The notes beneath the pieces were generated by a model. The model was given only the letters and a program-made list of their open reading frames with translations, was not told where the DNA came from and ran no database searches. Below, one piece after another: positions 36,947-45,102 of a stretch of DNA of 64,000 nucleotides. The DNA lies in NCBI GenBank assembly GCA_007859995.1, contig SMSL01000019.1, forward strand, positions 1 through 64,000. The letters are read 5' to 3'. The first letter of the stretch is position 1, and each line of letters begins with the position of its first letter. This DNA is from Candidatus Brocadiaceae bacterium S225. GTDB taxonomy: Bacteria; Planctomycetota; Brocadiia; Brocadiales; Scalinduaceae. A program made the position numbers and the translations under genes.

Positions 36947-37843
36947 ATGGAAATTGTGAACGCGCATGTTCATATGATTGAACTGGAAAAAATGATGCAA
37001 AAAAATGCCGGTCTTAAAATCCCTGGAGGTATATCCGTTTTGCAGGATTTAGAGGCCACGCTTCCACTTCTTTCTCCACAAACCTTAATAGCACAGATGG
37101 ATGAAGCAGGTATTTCAAAATCTGTTCTTTACGCTGTGGATGCCCCTATCGTTTATGCCTCAAACGAATATGTTCAGTCCCTCTGCGCCCAGTTCCCTGA
37201 TCGTCTTATGGGATTTGCCTCCGTAAACCCTAATGGCGCGAATGCCGTTGAACGACTTGATAAGGCGATTAATGAACGGGGACTGCTTGGGCTAAAACTG
37301 CACCCCCCTTTACAAAATTTTTTCCCTAATGATGAGGCCGTTTTTCCGATTTATGAAAAGGCACTTGAACTAAAAATCCCGGTTGTATTTCATGTTGGGA
37401 CGACTCCATTTGGAAGTTTGTCGCGCCTTTCTCAGGCGAACCCTCTTCTTATAGATGATGTGTCAGTTGAATTTCCAGAATTAAGAATTATGTTAACTCA
37501 TCTCGGAACACTTGCCCACAAAGAAGCATTTATGGTGGTTGAAAAAAACCCTAATGTTTATATTGATACTTCTGCATATCTTTATGAAATTAAAGAAATC
37601 CTTACGTTGGATCTTATTACACGATTGGGGCCAAATAAAGTCATATTTGGAACTGACTATCCCATGCCATATGCCGGCGTGATCCATCAAATGAAGGATT
37701 TTGTGGAGTGTTTAAAGAACTTAGATTTAACTGAAGACGTTTTAGAAGGCATTTTTCATAAGAATTTCGAGATCTTTATGAATTATGAATCCACAGAAGA
37801 AGACCTGAATCTTGAACAAATTATCATGAACATGAAAAAATAA
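36947..37843 (+). CDS. Amidohydrolase-2 family metal-dependent hydrolase
   Basis: 298 residues, a TIM-barrel amidohydrolase of the ACMS-decarboxylase/resorcylate-decarboxylase group. Metal ligands are visible: HVH at residues 7-9, KLHPP, FHVGTTP, LTHLG and Asp in FGTDYPMPY. These enzymes hydrolyse or decarboxylate small ring compounds. AGGAGA lies ahead of the ATG, 41 bases after the adenylating enzyme. Second gene of the operon; in this setting it may hydrolyse or decarboxylate an intermediate, which is inference. Confidence 0.85.
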   Translation: MEIVNAHVHMIELEKMMQKNAGLKIPGGISVLQDLEATLPLLSPQTLIAQMDEAGISKSVLYAVDAPIVYASNEYVQSLCAQFPDRLMGFASVNPNGANAVERLDKAINERGLLGLKLHPPLQNFFPNDEAVFPIYEKALELKIPVVFHVGTTPFGSLSRLSQANPLLIDDVSVEFPELRIMLTHLGTLAHKEAFMVVEKNPNVYIDTSAYLYEIKEILTLDLITRLGPNKVIFGTDYPMPYAGVIHQMKDFVECLKNLDLTEDVLEGIFHKNFEIFMNYESTEEDLNLEQIIMNMKK

Positions 37844-37858
37844 AAAAGGAGAAATTTT

Positions 37859-38683
37859 ATGTGGTCGGATTATTACAAAAATATTGCAAACCGAAACATC
37901 GGACTTTTGAATGAAGAGCAACAGGATAAATTAAAGGGATCTTGTGTTGCTGTATGCGGAGTTGGAGGATTAGGCGGTGTGATTTCAGAAATATTAGTAC
38001 GGACTGGTATTGAGTCCATTAAATTACTTGATAATGGGAAATTTGAACCAACGAATTTGAACCGTCAGATATACTCTTTTAATGACACGAATGACCGTTA
38101 TAAAATTGATGTGACGGAAGAATATCTCAAAAAAATTAATCCTGATATTAAAATAATTAAAGAACTAGAAATTACTGAAGAAAACGTAGACAAGTTTCTT
38201 GAGGGTGTCGATGTTGTAGCCCTATCTATTGACTCTATTTTACCTGTCCTTATAATAAGCCGGGCTGCAAGAAGATTAAATATTCCTCTGGTTGAGGGTT
38301 GGGCCGTTGTTTTTGGTAATGTCAGGGTATTTACAGATCAAACCCCATCGGTGGAGGAGGTGTATAAATTCCCAACAATTGGAAGGGAGATCTCCAGCAT
38401 TATAGAAGAAGAGGCCCGAGAGTTGATGTTTCAATCTGTTTTATCTTTGCAAACAATAGACGGACTAACACAGCATTATCCTGAATCCGCCGCCAAGCGG
38501 CTTCAAGAAAAAGGCGAAGGAACAACCCTGGCCCCCATGGTTTGGATGACATGTGTGATGATGGCATTGGAAGCATTTAAGATTATTTTGAATTGGGGTA
38601 AAATTGCTTTAGCGCCTAACTTTGCAGTCTATGATGGAATTAATCATGAAATAAGGAGCCAACAGGGCAATGTCGATGGGTGA
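37859..38683 (+). CDS. ThiF/MoeB/MccB-like E1 adenylyltransferase
   Basis: 274 residues of the E1-like superfamily. The nucleotide loop GVGGLGG is at 34-40; the adenylation residues R69 in NLNRQ, K82 in DRYKID and D125 in SIDS are all present. Zinc-binding CxxC pairs of MoeB and ThiF are absent, and no obvious catalytic Cys loop follows, which is closer to MccB or TcdA than to ubiquitin-transfer E1s. It should adenylate a C-terminal carboxylate of a small protein, peptide or modified nucleoside. No ThiS/MoaD-like partner is seen in the window. Third gene of the operon, with AAGGAG before the ATG. Confidence 0.85.
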   Translation: MWSDYYKNIANRNIGLLNEEQQDKLKGSCVAVCGVGGLGGVISEILVRTGIESIKLLDNGKFEPTNLNRQIYSFNDTNDRYKIDVTEEYLKKINPDIKIIKELEITEENVDKFLEGVDVVALSIDSILPVLIISRAARRLNIPLVEGWAVVFGNVRVFTDQTPSVEEVYKFPTIGREISSIIEEEARELMFQSVLSLQTIDGLTQHYPESAAKRLQEKGEGTTLAPMVWMTCVMMALEAFKIILNWGKIALAPNFAVYDGINHEIRSQQGNVDG

Positions 38684-40022
38684 GAAAACTAATGCCGAGA
38701 AGGTCTTTTTACGTCTTCATCGCCTTGGATTAATTAGACCGTTTGTACGTTACTCTTTTCGTCTGCGTAAAGAGATCCTTCAAGGAGTCCATTACAATAC
38801 CGATATGGTGACAAACCAGATGACTTATGTTGATTTAATCACAGATTCGTTCAAGGAACGTGCCCTTCCACAACGTGATTTTCAATCCAAAAGTGCCTTC
38901 GAGTCTTCGTTTATATCCTTAGCAGATACCTTTAGTCAATTATTTGGATATCGCTACTCCCTTCCTGTTTCCCAGGGACGCAGTGCAGAGTTGATTCTGG
39001 CCAAGGTTCTTGTTAAACCTGAAATGGTTATCCCAAATAACCTTCTTTTTATATCAACTCGCTATCACCAGATATTGGCTGGGGCTAGACTCATAGAGAT
39101 ACCTGTAGTCGAAGCCTACGATCTTAATAATGACTCGCCTTTTAAAGGAAACATTGATACTGAACAATTAGAAGGAGTAATTCGGAAGCATGGGAAAGAA
39201 AAGATCCCTTATATACTGATAGAGACTGCTGTGAACGCCTCCGGAGGACACCCTGTCTCAATGGAAAATATTAAAAAGGCCCATCGTATTGCCAAAGAAC
39301 ACAACATCCCTTTAATACTAGATGCATGTAGATTGCTTGATAATGCCTGTTTGATCCGGGAAAGAGAACAAACTTATTCTCAAAAATCACTTAAAGAGAT
39401 TGTCTTAGAGTTCTGCTCATACACAGATGGTTGTGTGATGAGTGCGTCAAAAAATTATTATGTTGATACCGGAGGGTTTATTGCAACTAATAACGAACAA
39501 CTACATAATCAGTTTATGGATGTTGTTATGGTGTATGGAGATGGGCTTTCAGTTAGGGCTAAGGGAAAACTAAATGCGGCCATCCAATACCCATTCAAAA
39601 ATGAACGCATTATTAATGACCGCGTAAATAAATCATTTTATCTGTGGAAAAAACTTGAAGAAGCGGGTGTTCCTGTCGTTAGACCTTCTGCTGGATGTGC
39701 AGTTTTTATAGATACACATCAACTTTCCGAATACATCGCCCCTGATCAATTTCCTGAGAAATCCTTCCTTGTCCATCTTTATCTGAAATCAGGTATTCTC
39801 GGTAGTGAGAATTTGATAACAACAGGGCAAGATGAGAAGGGAATCAGCATGTTACGGTTTGCAATACCGTTAAAAAGCTATAATGTTCGTCATATGAACT
39901 ATGTTGCAAAACATATTATCCAGACATGGGAAGAGAGAAAACAAATAAAAGGGCTGAAAAAGATTTACGCAGCTCCATGTCAAAGCGGAAAATTTCTTGC
40001 CCAATACCAGATTATTGAATAA
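38670..40022 (+). CDS. Tryptophanase/tyrosine phenol-lyase-like PLP enzyme
   Basis: 450 residues, fold type I, matching the beta-eliminating lyase family: SQGR (101-104), VNASGGHPVSM (188-198), LDACRLLDNA (217-226) and the PLP lysine K261 in SASKNYYVDTGG. The order and spacing follow tryptophanase, which makes it a C-S or C-C lyase or a relative acting on an aromatic or sulfur amino acid. The aromatic substrate pocket cannot be read from sequence. It overlaps the E1-like gene by 14 bases and ends one base into the next start, so the genes are co-translated. Confidence 0.85.
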   Translation: MSMGEKTNAEKVFLRLHRLGLIRPFVRYSFRLRKEILQGVHYNTDMVTNQMTYVDLITDSFKERALPQRDFQSKSAFESSFISLADTFSQLFGYRYSLPVSQGRSAELILAKVLVKPEMVIPNNLLFISTRYHQILAGARLIEIPVVEAYDLNNDSPFKGNIDTEQLEGVIRKHGKEKIPYILIETAVNASGGHPVSMENIKKAHRIAKEHNIPLILDACRLLDNACLIREREQTYSQKSLKEIVLEFCSYTDGCVMSASKNYYVDTGGFIATNNEQLHNQFMDVVMVYGDGLSVRAKGKLNAAIQYPFKNERIINDRVNKSFYLWKKLEEAGVPVVRPSAGCAVFIDTHQLSEYIAPDQFPEKSFLVHLYLKSGILGSENLITTGQDEKGISMLRFAIPLKSYNVRHMNYVAKHIIQTWEERKQIKGLKKIYAAPCQSGKFLAQYQIIE

Positions 40023-40558
40023 TGGATATTTTATTGAAATTTAAGGAAAAACTCCCTCTTGTTCGAGAGTGGGTTGATGAAACCGTTGCTCAATACCAGA
40101 ATGAGGCAAGGACTACGAGCAGTTACTCCCTTCGTAATTTATCCCAATATTTTTTAGAAGAAACTCTTAGTTCAGCAAAAATTGTTGAAATGGACAAAGT
40201 TCCTGTCCCTCCCCTATCTTCTATAGGAATTTCAGAATTAGTTAATTTCGAGAAAGATCCTAAAGAGTATGATGGCATTACTTTACTAAACACATGTTTT
40301 CTTCGAAAGGTCGCTGCAAAAAGACCTGAGCTACATTTCCATGAACTTGTGCATATTGTCCAGTGGCAAATTTTAGGTGTTGATACATTCTTAATGGTCT
40401 ATGGCATAGGGCTATTGAAATTTGGATATTGGAAAAGCCCCTTAGAAGTGATGGCACGAAAATATACAGATCTCTTTCAGGAAAATGAACCTGTCTTCAA
40501 CGTTGAAACTCTTGTCAGATCCGAAGTAAATGAATTATTAGCTCTTCTTAAACTCTAA
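40022..40558 (+). CDS. Small HExxH metalloprotein (zincin-like)
   Basis: 178 residues, no recognised family. Residues 107-111 are HELVH, followed by IVQWQILG, and E142 in SPLEVMARKY about 30 residues later is a good third metal ligand, the gluzincin pattern. There is no signal peptide or membrane segment, so it is likely a cytoplasmic metallopeptidase. Its ATG overlaps the stop of the PLP gene by one base, so it is part of the operon. A peptidase in this setting hints at processing of a peptide substrate, which is inference. Confidence 0.7.
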   Translation: MDILLKFKEKLPLVREWVDETVAQYQNEARTTSSYSLRNLSQYFLEETLSSAKIVEMDKVPVPPLSSIGISELVNFEKDPKEYDGITLLNTCFLRKVAAKRPELHFHELVHIVQWQILGVDTFLMVYGIGLLKFGYWKSPLEVMARKYTDLFQENEPVFNVETLVRSEVNELLALLKL

Positions 40559-41092
40559 CCAGTTTTTTTTAAAACAAACAAGCACATATTGTACACCGAT
40601 TTCCACAAGTAATAAAACCGCCATAATGCTACCCCATTACGCAGTCCACTCGATTTCCATAGGTTTTCCATCAAGCCATGGAACAGAGAAATGGGTTTGT
40701 AATTTTTCTACTCCTTTGAGAATTGGAGTATGAGCTCTTCTTCTTATTTTCACCAAAAACTTGTTATCATCATAAACCACTTGCCCGAGCATATTAATCG
40801 ATATTAATAAACTTTCTGAATATTGTTGGTGCAATATTATTTTCAAAATGTCTCAAGTCCTGTGCAAAGCGATGGTATAGTGATAACAGTTAAGCTGGGT
40901 ATATATGAATCATGGTTTCAGTAGCAACTCTGTTGTTTTATTTTATGGAGTTTATCATTTGGAGTTTTCAGCATGTCTTTTAAAAAAAATGAGAATACAT
41001 TTCCCTTTTAGCCAGCATGTCTCAAGGGAAAAAACAGGGACAGCGACTATTTGTTGTTGACAAACTAAATAAGTAAGCTATATTCTTCATTT
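40559..41092. other. Accessory intergenic region
   Basis: About 530 bases between the five-gene operon and the RAYT transposase. Apart from the 69-codon minus-strand frame at 40637, I see only the string AACAGGGACAGCGACTATTT at 41030-41049, a flank often found beside RAYT genes. Confidence 0.4.
40637..40846 (-). pseudogene. Possible transposase C-terminal remnant
   Basis: 69 codons, ending IRRRAHTPILKGVEKLQTHF then VPWLDGKPMEIEWTA. The RRRAHTPIL...VPWLDG pattern recalls the C-termini of some DDE transposases, but this is weak. No ribosome binding site. Function unlikely. Confidence 0.3.
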
Positions 41093-41761
41093 ATGTCGCG
41101 AATTGCGAGAACTGTCGCCCCTGGTTATCCACATCATGTAACCCAAAGGGGAAACTATCAACAGCCGGTTTTTGATGATGGAGATGATTTCGGTCAATAT
41201 CTTCAATGGTTGCAGGAATACGGCAAAAAATACGCTTTAAAAATTTGGGCATACTGCCTTATGACTAATCATGTCCATTTTGTTTGTGTACCTGAGAAAG
41301 AGGATTCACTTGCTCGCACATTTAATACACTACACATGAGATACTCACAATATCTCAATCACAAAAGGAAATTGAAAGGACACCTCTGGCAGGGAAGATT
41401 TTACTCAACCATACTTGATAAAAGTCATTTATATTCGGCTGTTCGATATGTAGAAAATAACCCAGTTCGAGCCGGAATAGTAAGAAAGCCGCACAGATAT
41501 AAATGGTCTAGCGCAAATAGTCATATAAACAAGGAACAGAATACTATTTTATCTCACGATTGTTATCTTGATAAAGAGATAGAAGATTGGTCAGAATATT
41601 TAAAAGAAAAGGATGATGAACAAGTCATTGAGAATATAAGGAGGTGTTCAATGACAGGTAGGCCGTGCGGTAATGACAGATTTTTGAAAAGGCTTGAAAA
41701 GTTATTCGGAAGGAGGCTAAGGGCCTTACCGCGGGGAAGACCACGTAAATCCAATAAATAA
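41093..41761 (+). CDS. RAYT (REP-associated tyrosine transposase)
   Basis: 222 residues of the Y1/IS200-like superfamily. Seen: HHVTQRGN (about 14-21), the HUH motif TNHVHFV (about 58-64), LKGHLWQGRFYST and VRYVENNPVRAGIV, with a tyrosine in HLYSAVRY. The basic tail GRRLRALPRGRPRKSNK is typical. RAYTs are single-copy enzymes that move REP hairpins. It lies 95 bases before MITE copy 2, whose internal CATTCCCGC hairpin is REP-like, but whose 9-bp duplications do not fit a Y1 mechanism. Confidence 0.9.
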   Translation: MSRIARTVAPGYPHHVTQRGNYQQPVFDDGDDFGQYLQWLQEYGKKYALKIWAYCLMTNHVHFVCVPEKEDSLARTFNTLHMRYSQYLNHKRKLKGHLWQGRFYSTILDKSHLYSAVRYVENNPVRAGIVRKPHRYKWSSANSHINKEQNTILSHDCYLDKEIEDWSEYLKEKDDEQVIENIRRCSMTGRPCGNDRFLKRLEKLFGRRLRALPRGRPRKSNK

Positions 41762-41855
41762 ATCCCTATTTATCTAGTGCTCAACACAACGAAACCATAC
41801 ACGAACACGTTACCTGCAATCGTCCAAATAAAATAAAAAATAGATGAATATTTTG

Positions 41856-42023
41856 CAGCGCCATCCGGTTAGGTTTTTGCTTATGCTGTTTTTGTCATAC
41901 CCGAATGCCTTTATCGGGTATCTAAAAGGTCGGTTCAAACTAAATTCCCGCTAAAAGAATGCGGGAATGACAGGTTTGGGACAATAAATGCAGCTTACGC
42001 AAAAACCTAACCGGACACTGCTG
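41856..42023. mobile_element. MITE-like element, family A, copy 2
   Basis: 168 bases, the reverse complement of 19140-19307 with one base different. Flanked by perfect 9-bp direct repeats AATATTTTG at 41847-41855 and 42024-42032. Terminal core CCGGTTAGGTTTTTGC on both ends and two internal hairpins. Non-coding. Near identity to copy 1 implies recent movement. Confidence 0.92.
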
Positions 42024-42073
42024 AATATTTTGAAAATTAAACTTAAAAAATAATTAACGACAAATTAAAGACT

Positions 42074-43159
42074 ATGATGATTAAATCTTTATTGAAACCA
42101 TTTTTTTTATTTTTAACCCTTATTTTTTGCGCTAATCCAATCATGGCGCAAACGGAAACAGCAGGTGTGCAGACAGAAACATTACGCGTTGGCATTGCCG
42201 GAAGTAAGCCTTTTGTGTTTGATGAATCCAAGACCGGGATTTCTCTGGATATTTGGGAGAAAATTGCAAAAAAAAAATCGTGGAGCTACGAGTATGTATC
42301 ATTTAAAAATGTAAATGATGCTCTAAGCAAAGGCAATGTAGATTTAGTGGTAGGACCAATCAGTATTACGGCCAGGCGTTTGGAATCCATGCAATTTTCG
42401 CAACCTTTCTACAACTCAAGTATCTCCATTATTTCCCGAATTGATAATCATAGCATTTGGCAAACAATCAAACCGCTTTTCAGTATTAAATTATTAATGG
42501 CTGTCGGGATTTTTTTACTAATACTTGCTATTGTAGGTTCATTTCTTTGGTTAGCCGAGCATAAAAAATCACCGGAACAGTTTCCGCACGATCCACTAAA
42601 AGGTATCGGAGCGGGAATGTGGTTGGCTATTGTAACTATGAGCACAACGGGCTATGGTGATAAAGCACCTGTAACGTTAATGGGTAGGATAATAACGGGA
42701 TTGTGGATAGTTATATCTATAATTTTTGCCACATCTATGGTAGCTGGAATTGCAAGCACCCTGACACTTTCTACCATCGGATCTACAACCGTTTCAAGCA
42801 TCGAACAGCTTTCAGGCCGAAAAGCCGCGACGATTTCAGGTTCGCCTTCGGAAGAATTTTTAAGCAAAACGAAAGCCAAAGTTATTAGTGTTAATAATTT
42901 AGACGAAGCTATTGAAAAACTGGAAAGTAATGATGTGGATGCCGTGATTTTTGATCGTCCTCAATTACTGTACTTTTTAAAAGATAATAAAAAAGAGAAT
43001 CTATATATCAGTAAAGCTGAATATTATAAACAAGGTTATGGTTTTGCTTTTCCAGTAAATTCACGGTTTATTTTAGATGTCAACCGCACGTTGTTAGAAC
43101 TGGCAGAAAATCAAGAAATAGAAAAAATTATTCATACTTATATTCAAAAGGATGAGTAA
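42074..43159 (+). CDS. Glutamate-receptor-like potassium channel (GluR0 type)
   Basis: 361 residues. Signal peptide 1-26. A periplasmic-binding-protein lobe runs about 37-130 (LRVGIAGSKPFVFDE; VDLVVGPISITARR), then a membrane segment (about 138-161), a pore loop with the potassium selectivity filter TTGYGD at 191-196, a second membrane segment (about 205-230) and the second binding lobe (about 236-357). This split binding protein with a pore in the middle is the GluR0 architecture, a ligand-gated potassium channel. The ligand is probably an amino acid. It is flanked by MITE copy 2 and by a degenerate repeat that overlaps its stop codon. Confidence 0.88.
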   Translation: MMIKSLLKPFFLFLTLIFCANPIMAQTETAGVQTETLRVGIAGSKPFVFDESKTGISLDIWEKIAKKKSWSYEYVSFKNVNDALSKGNVDLVVGPISITARRLESMQFSQPFYNSSISIISRIDNHSIWQTIKPLFSIKLLMAVGIFLLILAIVGSFLWLAEHKKSPEQFPHDPLKGIGAGMWLAIVTMSTTGYGDKAPVTLMGRIITGLWIVISIIFATSMVAGIASTLTLSTIGSTTVSSIEQLSGRKAATISGSPSEEFLSKTKAKVISVNNLDEAIEKLESNDVDAVIFDRPQLLYFLKDNKKENLYISKAEYYKQGYGFAFPVNSRFILDVNRTLLELAENQEIEKIIHTYIQKDE

Positions 43160-43183
43160 GCTGTATTCTTTATTTATGTCACG
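43155..43183. repeat. Degenerate copy of the RAYT 5' end
   Basis: 29 bases matching 41072-41100, the sequence around the RAYT start codon, with three mismatches and in the same orientation. It begins within the stop codon region of the channel gene. The coding copy dies after a few codons (ATGTCACGGCTTGAATAG). It marks either a decayed RAYT copy or the right end of a duplicated segment. Confidence 0.6.
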
Positions 43184-43235
43184 GCTTGAATAGTGATTAA
43201 GCATTTGATAATGAGGGCAGTCTTGTCCCTATGAG

Positions 43236-43448
43236 CTAACGCAGCGGTTTAAACAGGTACTCTAATCCATTCAGTTTGATTTCATAAACGCATTTTAGCA
43301 TATCACCGAGTTCGCCTTCCGGAAGCCCCTTATTCACAGACCATACTATATACCATTCAGGCAGATCGAGCAGTAACATATCCTTATACCTACCAGACGG
43401 CATACGCGCTTTCGCAAGTTTTAACAGGTACTCTTTATCTGATAACAT
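43236..43448 (-). CDS. DUF3820-family small protein
   Basis: 70 residues matching DUF3820: ARMPSGRYKDMLLLDLPEWY at about 14-33 (the usual form is FGKYKG..L.DLPE.Y), then KGLPEGELGDMLKCVYEI and NGLEYLFKPL. Sometimes labelled a putative quorum-sensing-regulated virulence factor; its biochemical role is unknown. Single gene between accessory elements. Confidence 0.82.
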   Translation of the reverse strand: MLSDKEYLLKLAKARMPSGRYKDMLLLDLPEWYIVWSVNKGLPEGELGDMLKCVYEIKLNGLEYLFKPLR

Positions 43449-43588
43449 ATACCAATTGAATTGTAAAATTTAGACATATAAAACTTTTTTACATTTTAGA
43501 AATTGCATGATTAATACCAACCAACATCTTCAATTATTGGAAACGGTTCACTCATATCTTTTGTTAATTCTTAAACTGATTACTTATC

Positions 43589-43754
43589 GGGAGCATTCCC
43601 AATTTTTTGTAAATCAGGTATTATACCCATGAATACGTGGATTCGGCCTCCGGCCTTAATCCACCCACAAATAAGCAAACGTATGGTGCGAGGTAGGGTG
43701 GATTAAACGAAGTGAATCCACCTCTTTTATATACAATAAAATGGGAATGCTCCC
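43589..43754. mobile_element. MITE-like element, family B
   Basis: 166 bases with 13-bp perfect terminal inverted repeats GGGAGCATTCCCA / TGGGAATGCTCCC. Perfect 9-bp direct repeats TTACTTATC flank it at 43580-43588 and 43755-43763; the right copy covers the stop codon of the SPL-like gene without changing it. Inside, two palindromic blocks starting GTGGATTC (43637-43666) and ending GAATCCACC (43696-43722) face each other. No coding capacity. Confidence 0.88.
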
Positions 43755-43758
43755 TTAC

Positions 43759-44826
43759 TTATCTCAAAACATCTTTCACCGAATTCCAGACTTCAGGCGT
43801 TTCCATGCAGAGTGAAATTTTAACATCTTTAGCCAGTTCTCTTATCACCTTCCCTATCTCCTTATATGCTTCCGCTCTGGTTGGTCTGAAGTAACGGTAT
43901 TTTCCATCAACGCATGGCACAAATTCACCCAGCAGGAGATTTGTTTGCGGGTCTCTTTCTCTAATTACTCTCGTCAAAGACGACAGATACCTAAAACCAC
44001 CAAGGCTTATGAACTTAACCATCTCTATATTCAATCTTTCGAAAAGGATCTCAAGCATAGTTTTGTAGTGATCAAACCAGTCGTCACACAGTATTATCGG
44101 GTCCAGGCATATTCCAACATTATAACCTGCAGCTTGCACATCTTCCGCCGCTCTTATACGTTGTTCCAGTGACGGTGTTTTGTGCTCATGAGTATCAACA
44201 ATTACTTGCGGGCTGAAAGTCCATGAAACCACAATGTTATCCGCTGCTTTTATATTTAATAAATTCTCTACGGTAGTGGTTTTGGTTCTGAGTTCCAACC
44301 TTGCATTGGGGTACTCAGAAAACAGCGGAATGAGTTTACAGGACAAGCCGGTAAGATCGTCAAAGGCCATGGCATCACACAATTCACCGGCATGGAATAC
44401 TATCTTTTTATCGCCTGCCGCAAGTAAAACGTCTTTTATATCATCCAGCATCTCATCATGATTTACAAATACTGTGGGTACCGCGTTATCGAAGTAGCAC
44501 TGTAGAAAACAGTAATCGCAATCAAAACTGCAATTATTACCATGACTGATAAAATATTCCGTATCCCCCACTATGCCATCCCTGCACCTGAACTGCTTAA
44601 CAAGTTCACCCTTTTTACCGGCTATCGCCAGGCACTCCTTACTCTTTTTGAAAACATCATCAGTTGTTCTCCCATCGACCTTGATACTTCTATAATCATC
44701 AATATATTCAACAGTTATATCCGGCAACTTATCGAGTATCTGCCTGGTAACGGGAGAATTAACAACGTCTTTTTCTATGAATATCTTTTTAGGTTGTAAT
44801 TTATGCAATTGTCCAGGATTAGTCAA
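43759..44826 (-). CDS. Spore photoproduct lyase-like radical SAM protein
   Basis: 355 residues of the SPL family. N-terminal PKKIFIEKDVVNSPVTRQIL (about 12-31) and the radical SAM motif Cx3Cx2C in NNCSFDCDYCFLQCYF (about 116-131), with the downstream SPL-type block AAGDKKIVFHAGELCDAMAFD and LELRTKTTTVENLL. SPL repairs the thymine dimer of spores; in non-spore-formers its relatives are probably DNA repair or nucleotide enzymes. The conserved Cys of the repair loop cannot be assigned with certainty. MITE family B inserted just beyond its stop. Confidence 0.83.
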   Translation of the reverse strand: MTNPGQLHKLQPKKIFIEKDVVNSPVTRQILDKLPDITVEYIDDYRSIKVDGRTTDDVFKKSKECLAIAGKKGELVKQFRCRDGIVGDTEYFISHGNNCSFDCDYCFLQCYFDNAVPTVFVNHDEMLDDIKDVLLAAGDKKIVFHAGELCDAMAFDDLTGLSCKLIPLFSEYPNARLELRTKTTTVENLLNIKAADNIVVSWTFSPQVIVDTHEHKTPSLEQRIRAAEDVQAAGYNVGICLDPIILCDDWFDHYKTMLEILFERLNIEMVKFISLGGFRYLSSLTRVIRERDPQTNLLLGEFVPCVDGKYRYFRPTRAEAYKEIGKVIRELAKDVKISLCMETPEVWNSVKDVLR

Positions 44827-45102
44827 AAAGGTTTTATTAATGCCCTGTAATCATACCAGCATTTACTTTGAAAACAAATTTGAATCTCATAAATATCTAC
44901 CTATTAACGAAAAGGATAAAGTCATTGAATTATCCATGTTTCTATGATTAAATGGATGCAAGCTGAAATCTCAATTTGCAGGAAATACCTGACGTGAATA
45001 CACTCTTTGCGGGAAGTAAAACCGGGTTGTAACAAACATGTTCCTCCGCTTATTGAGATTTTATTTTAAAATTATTACGAATAATTATTAGGAGAATAAC
45101 AG

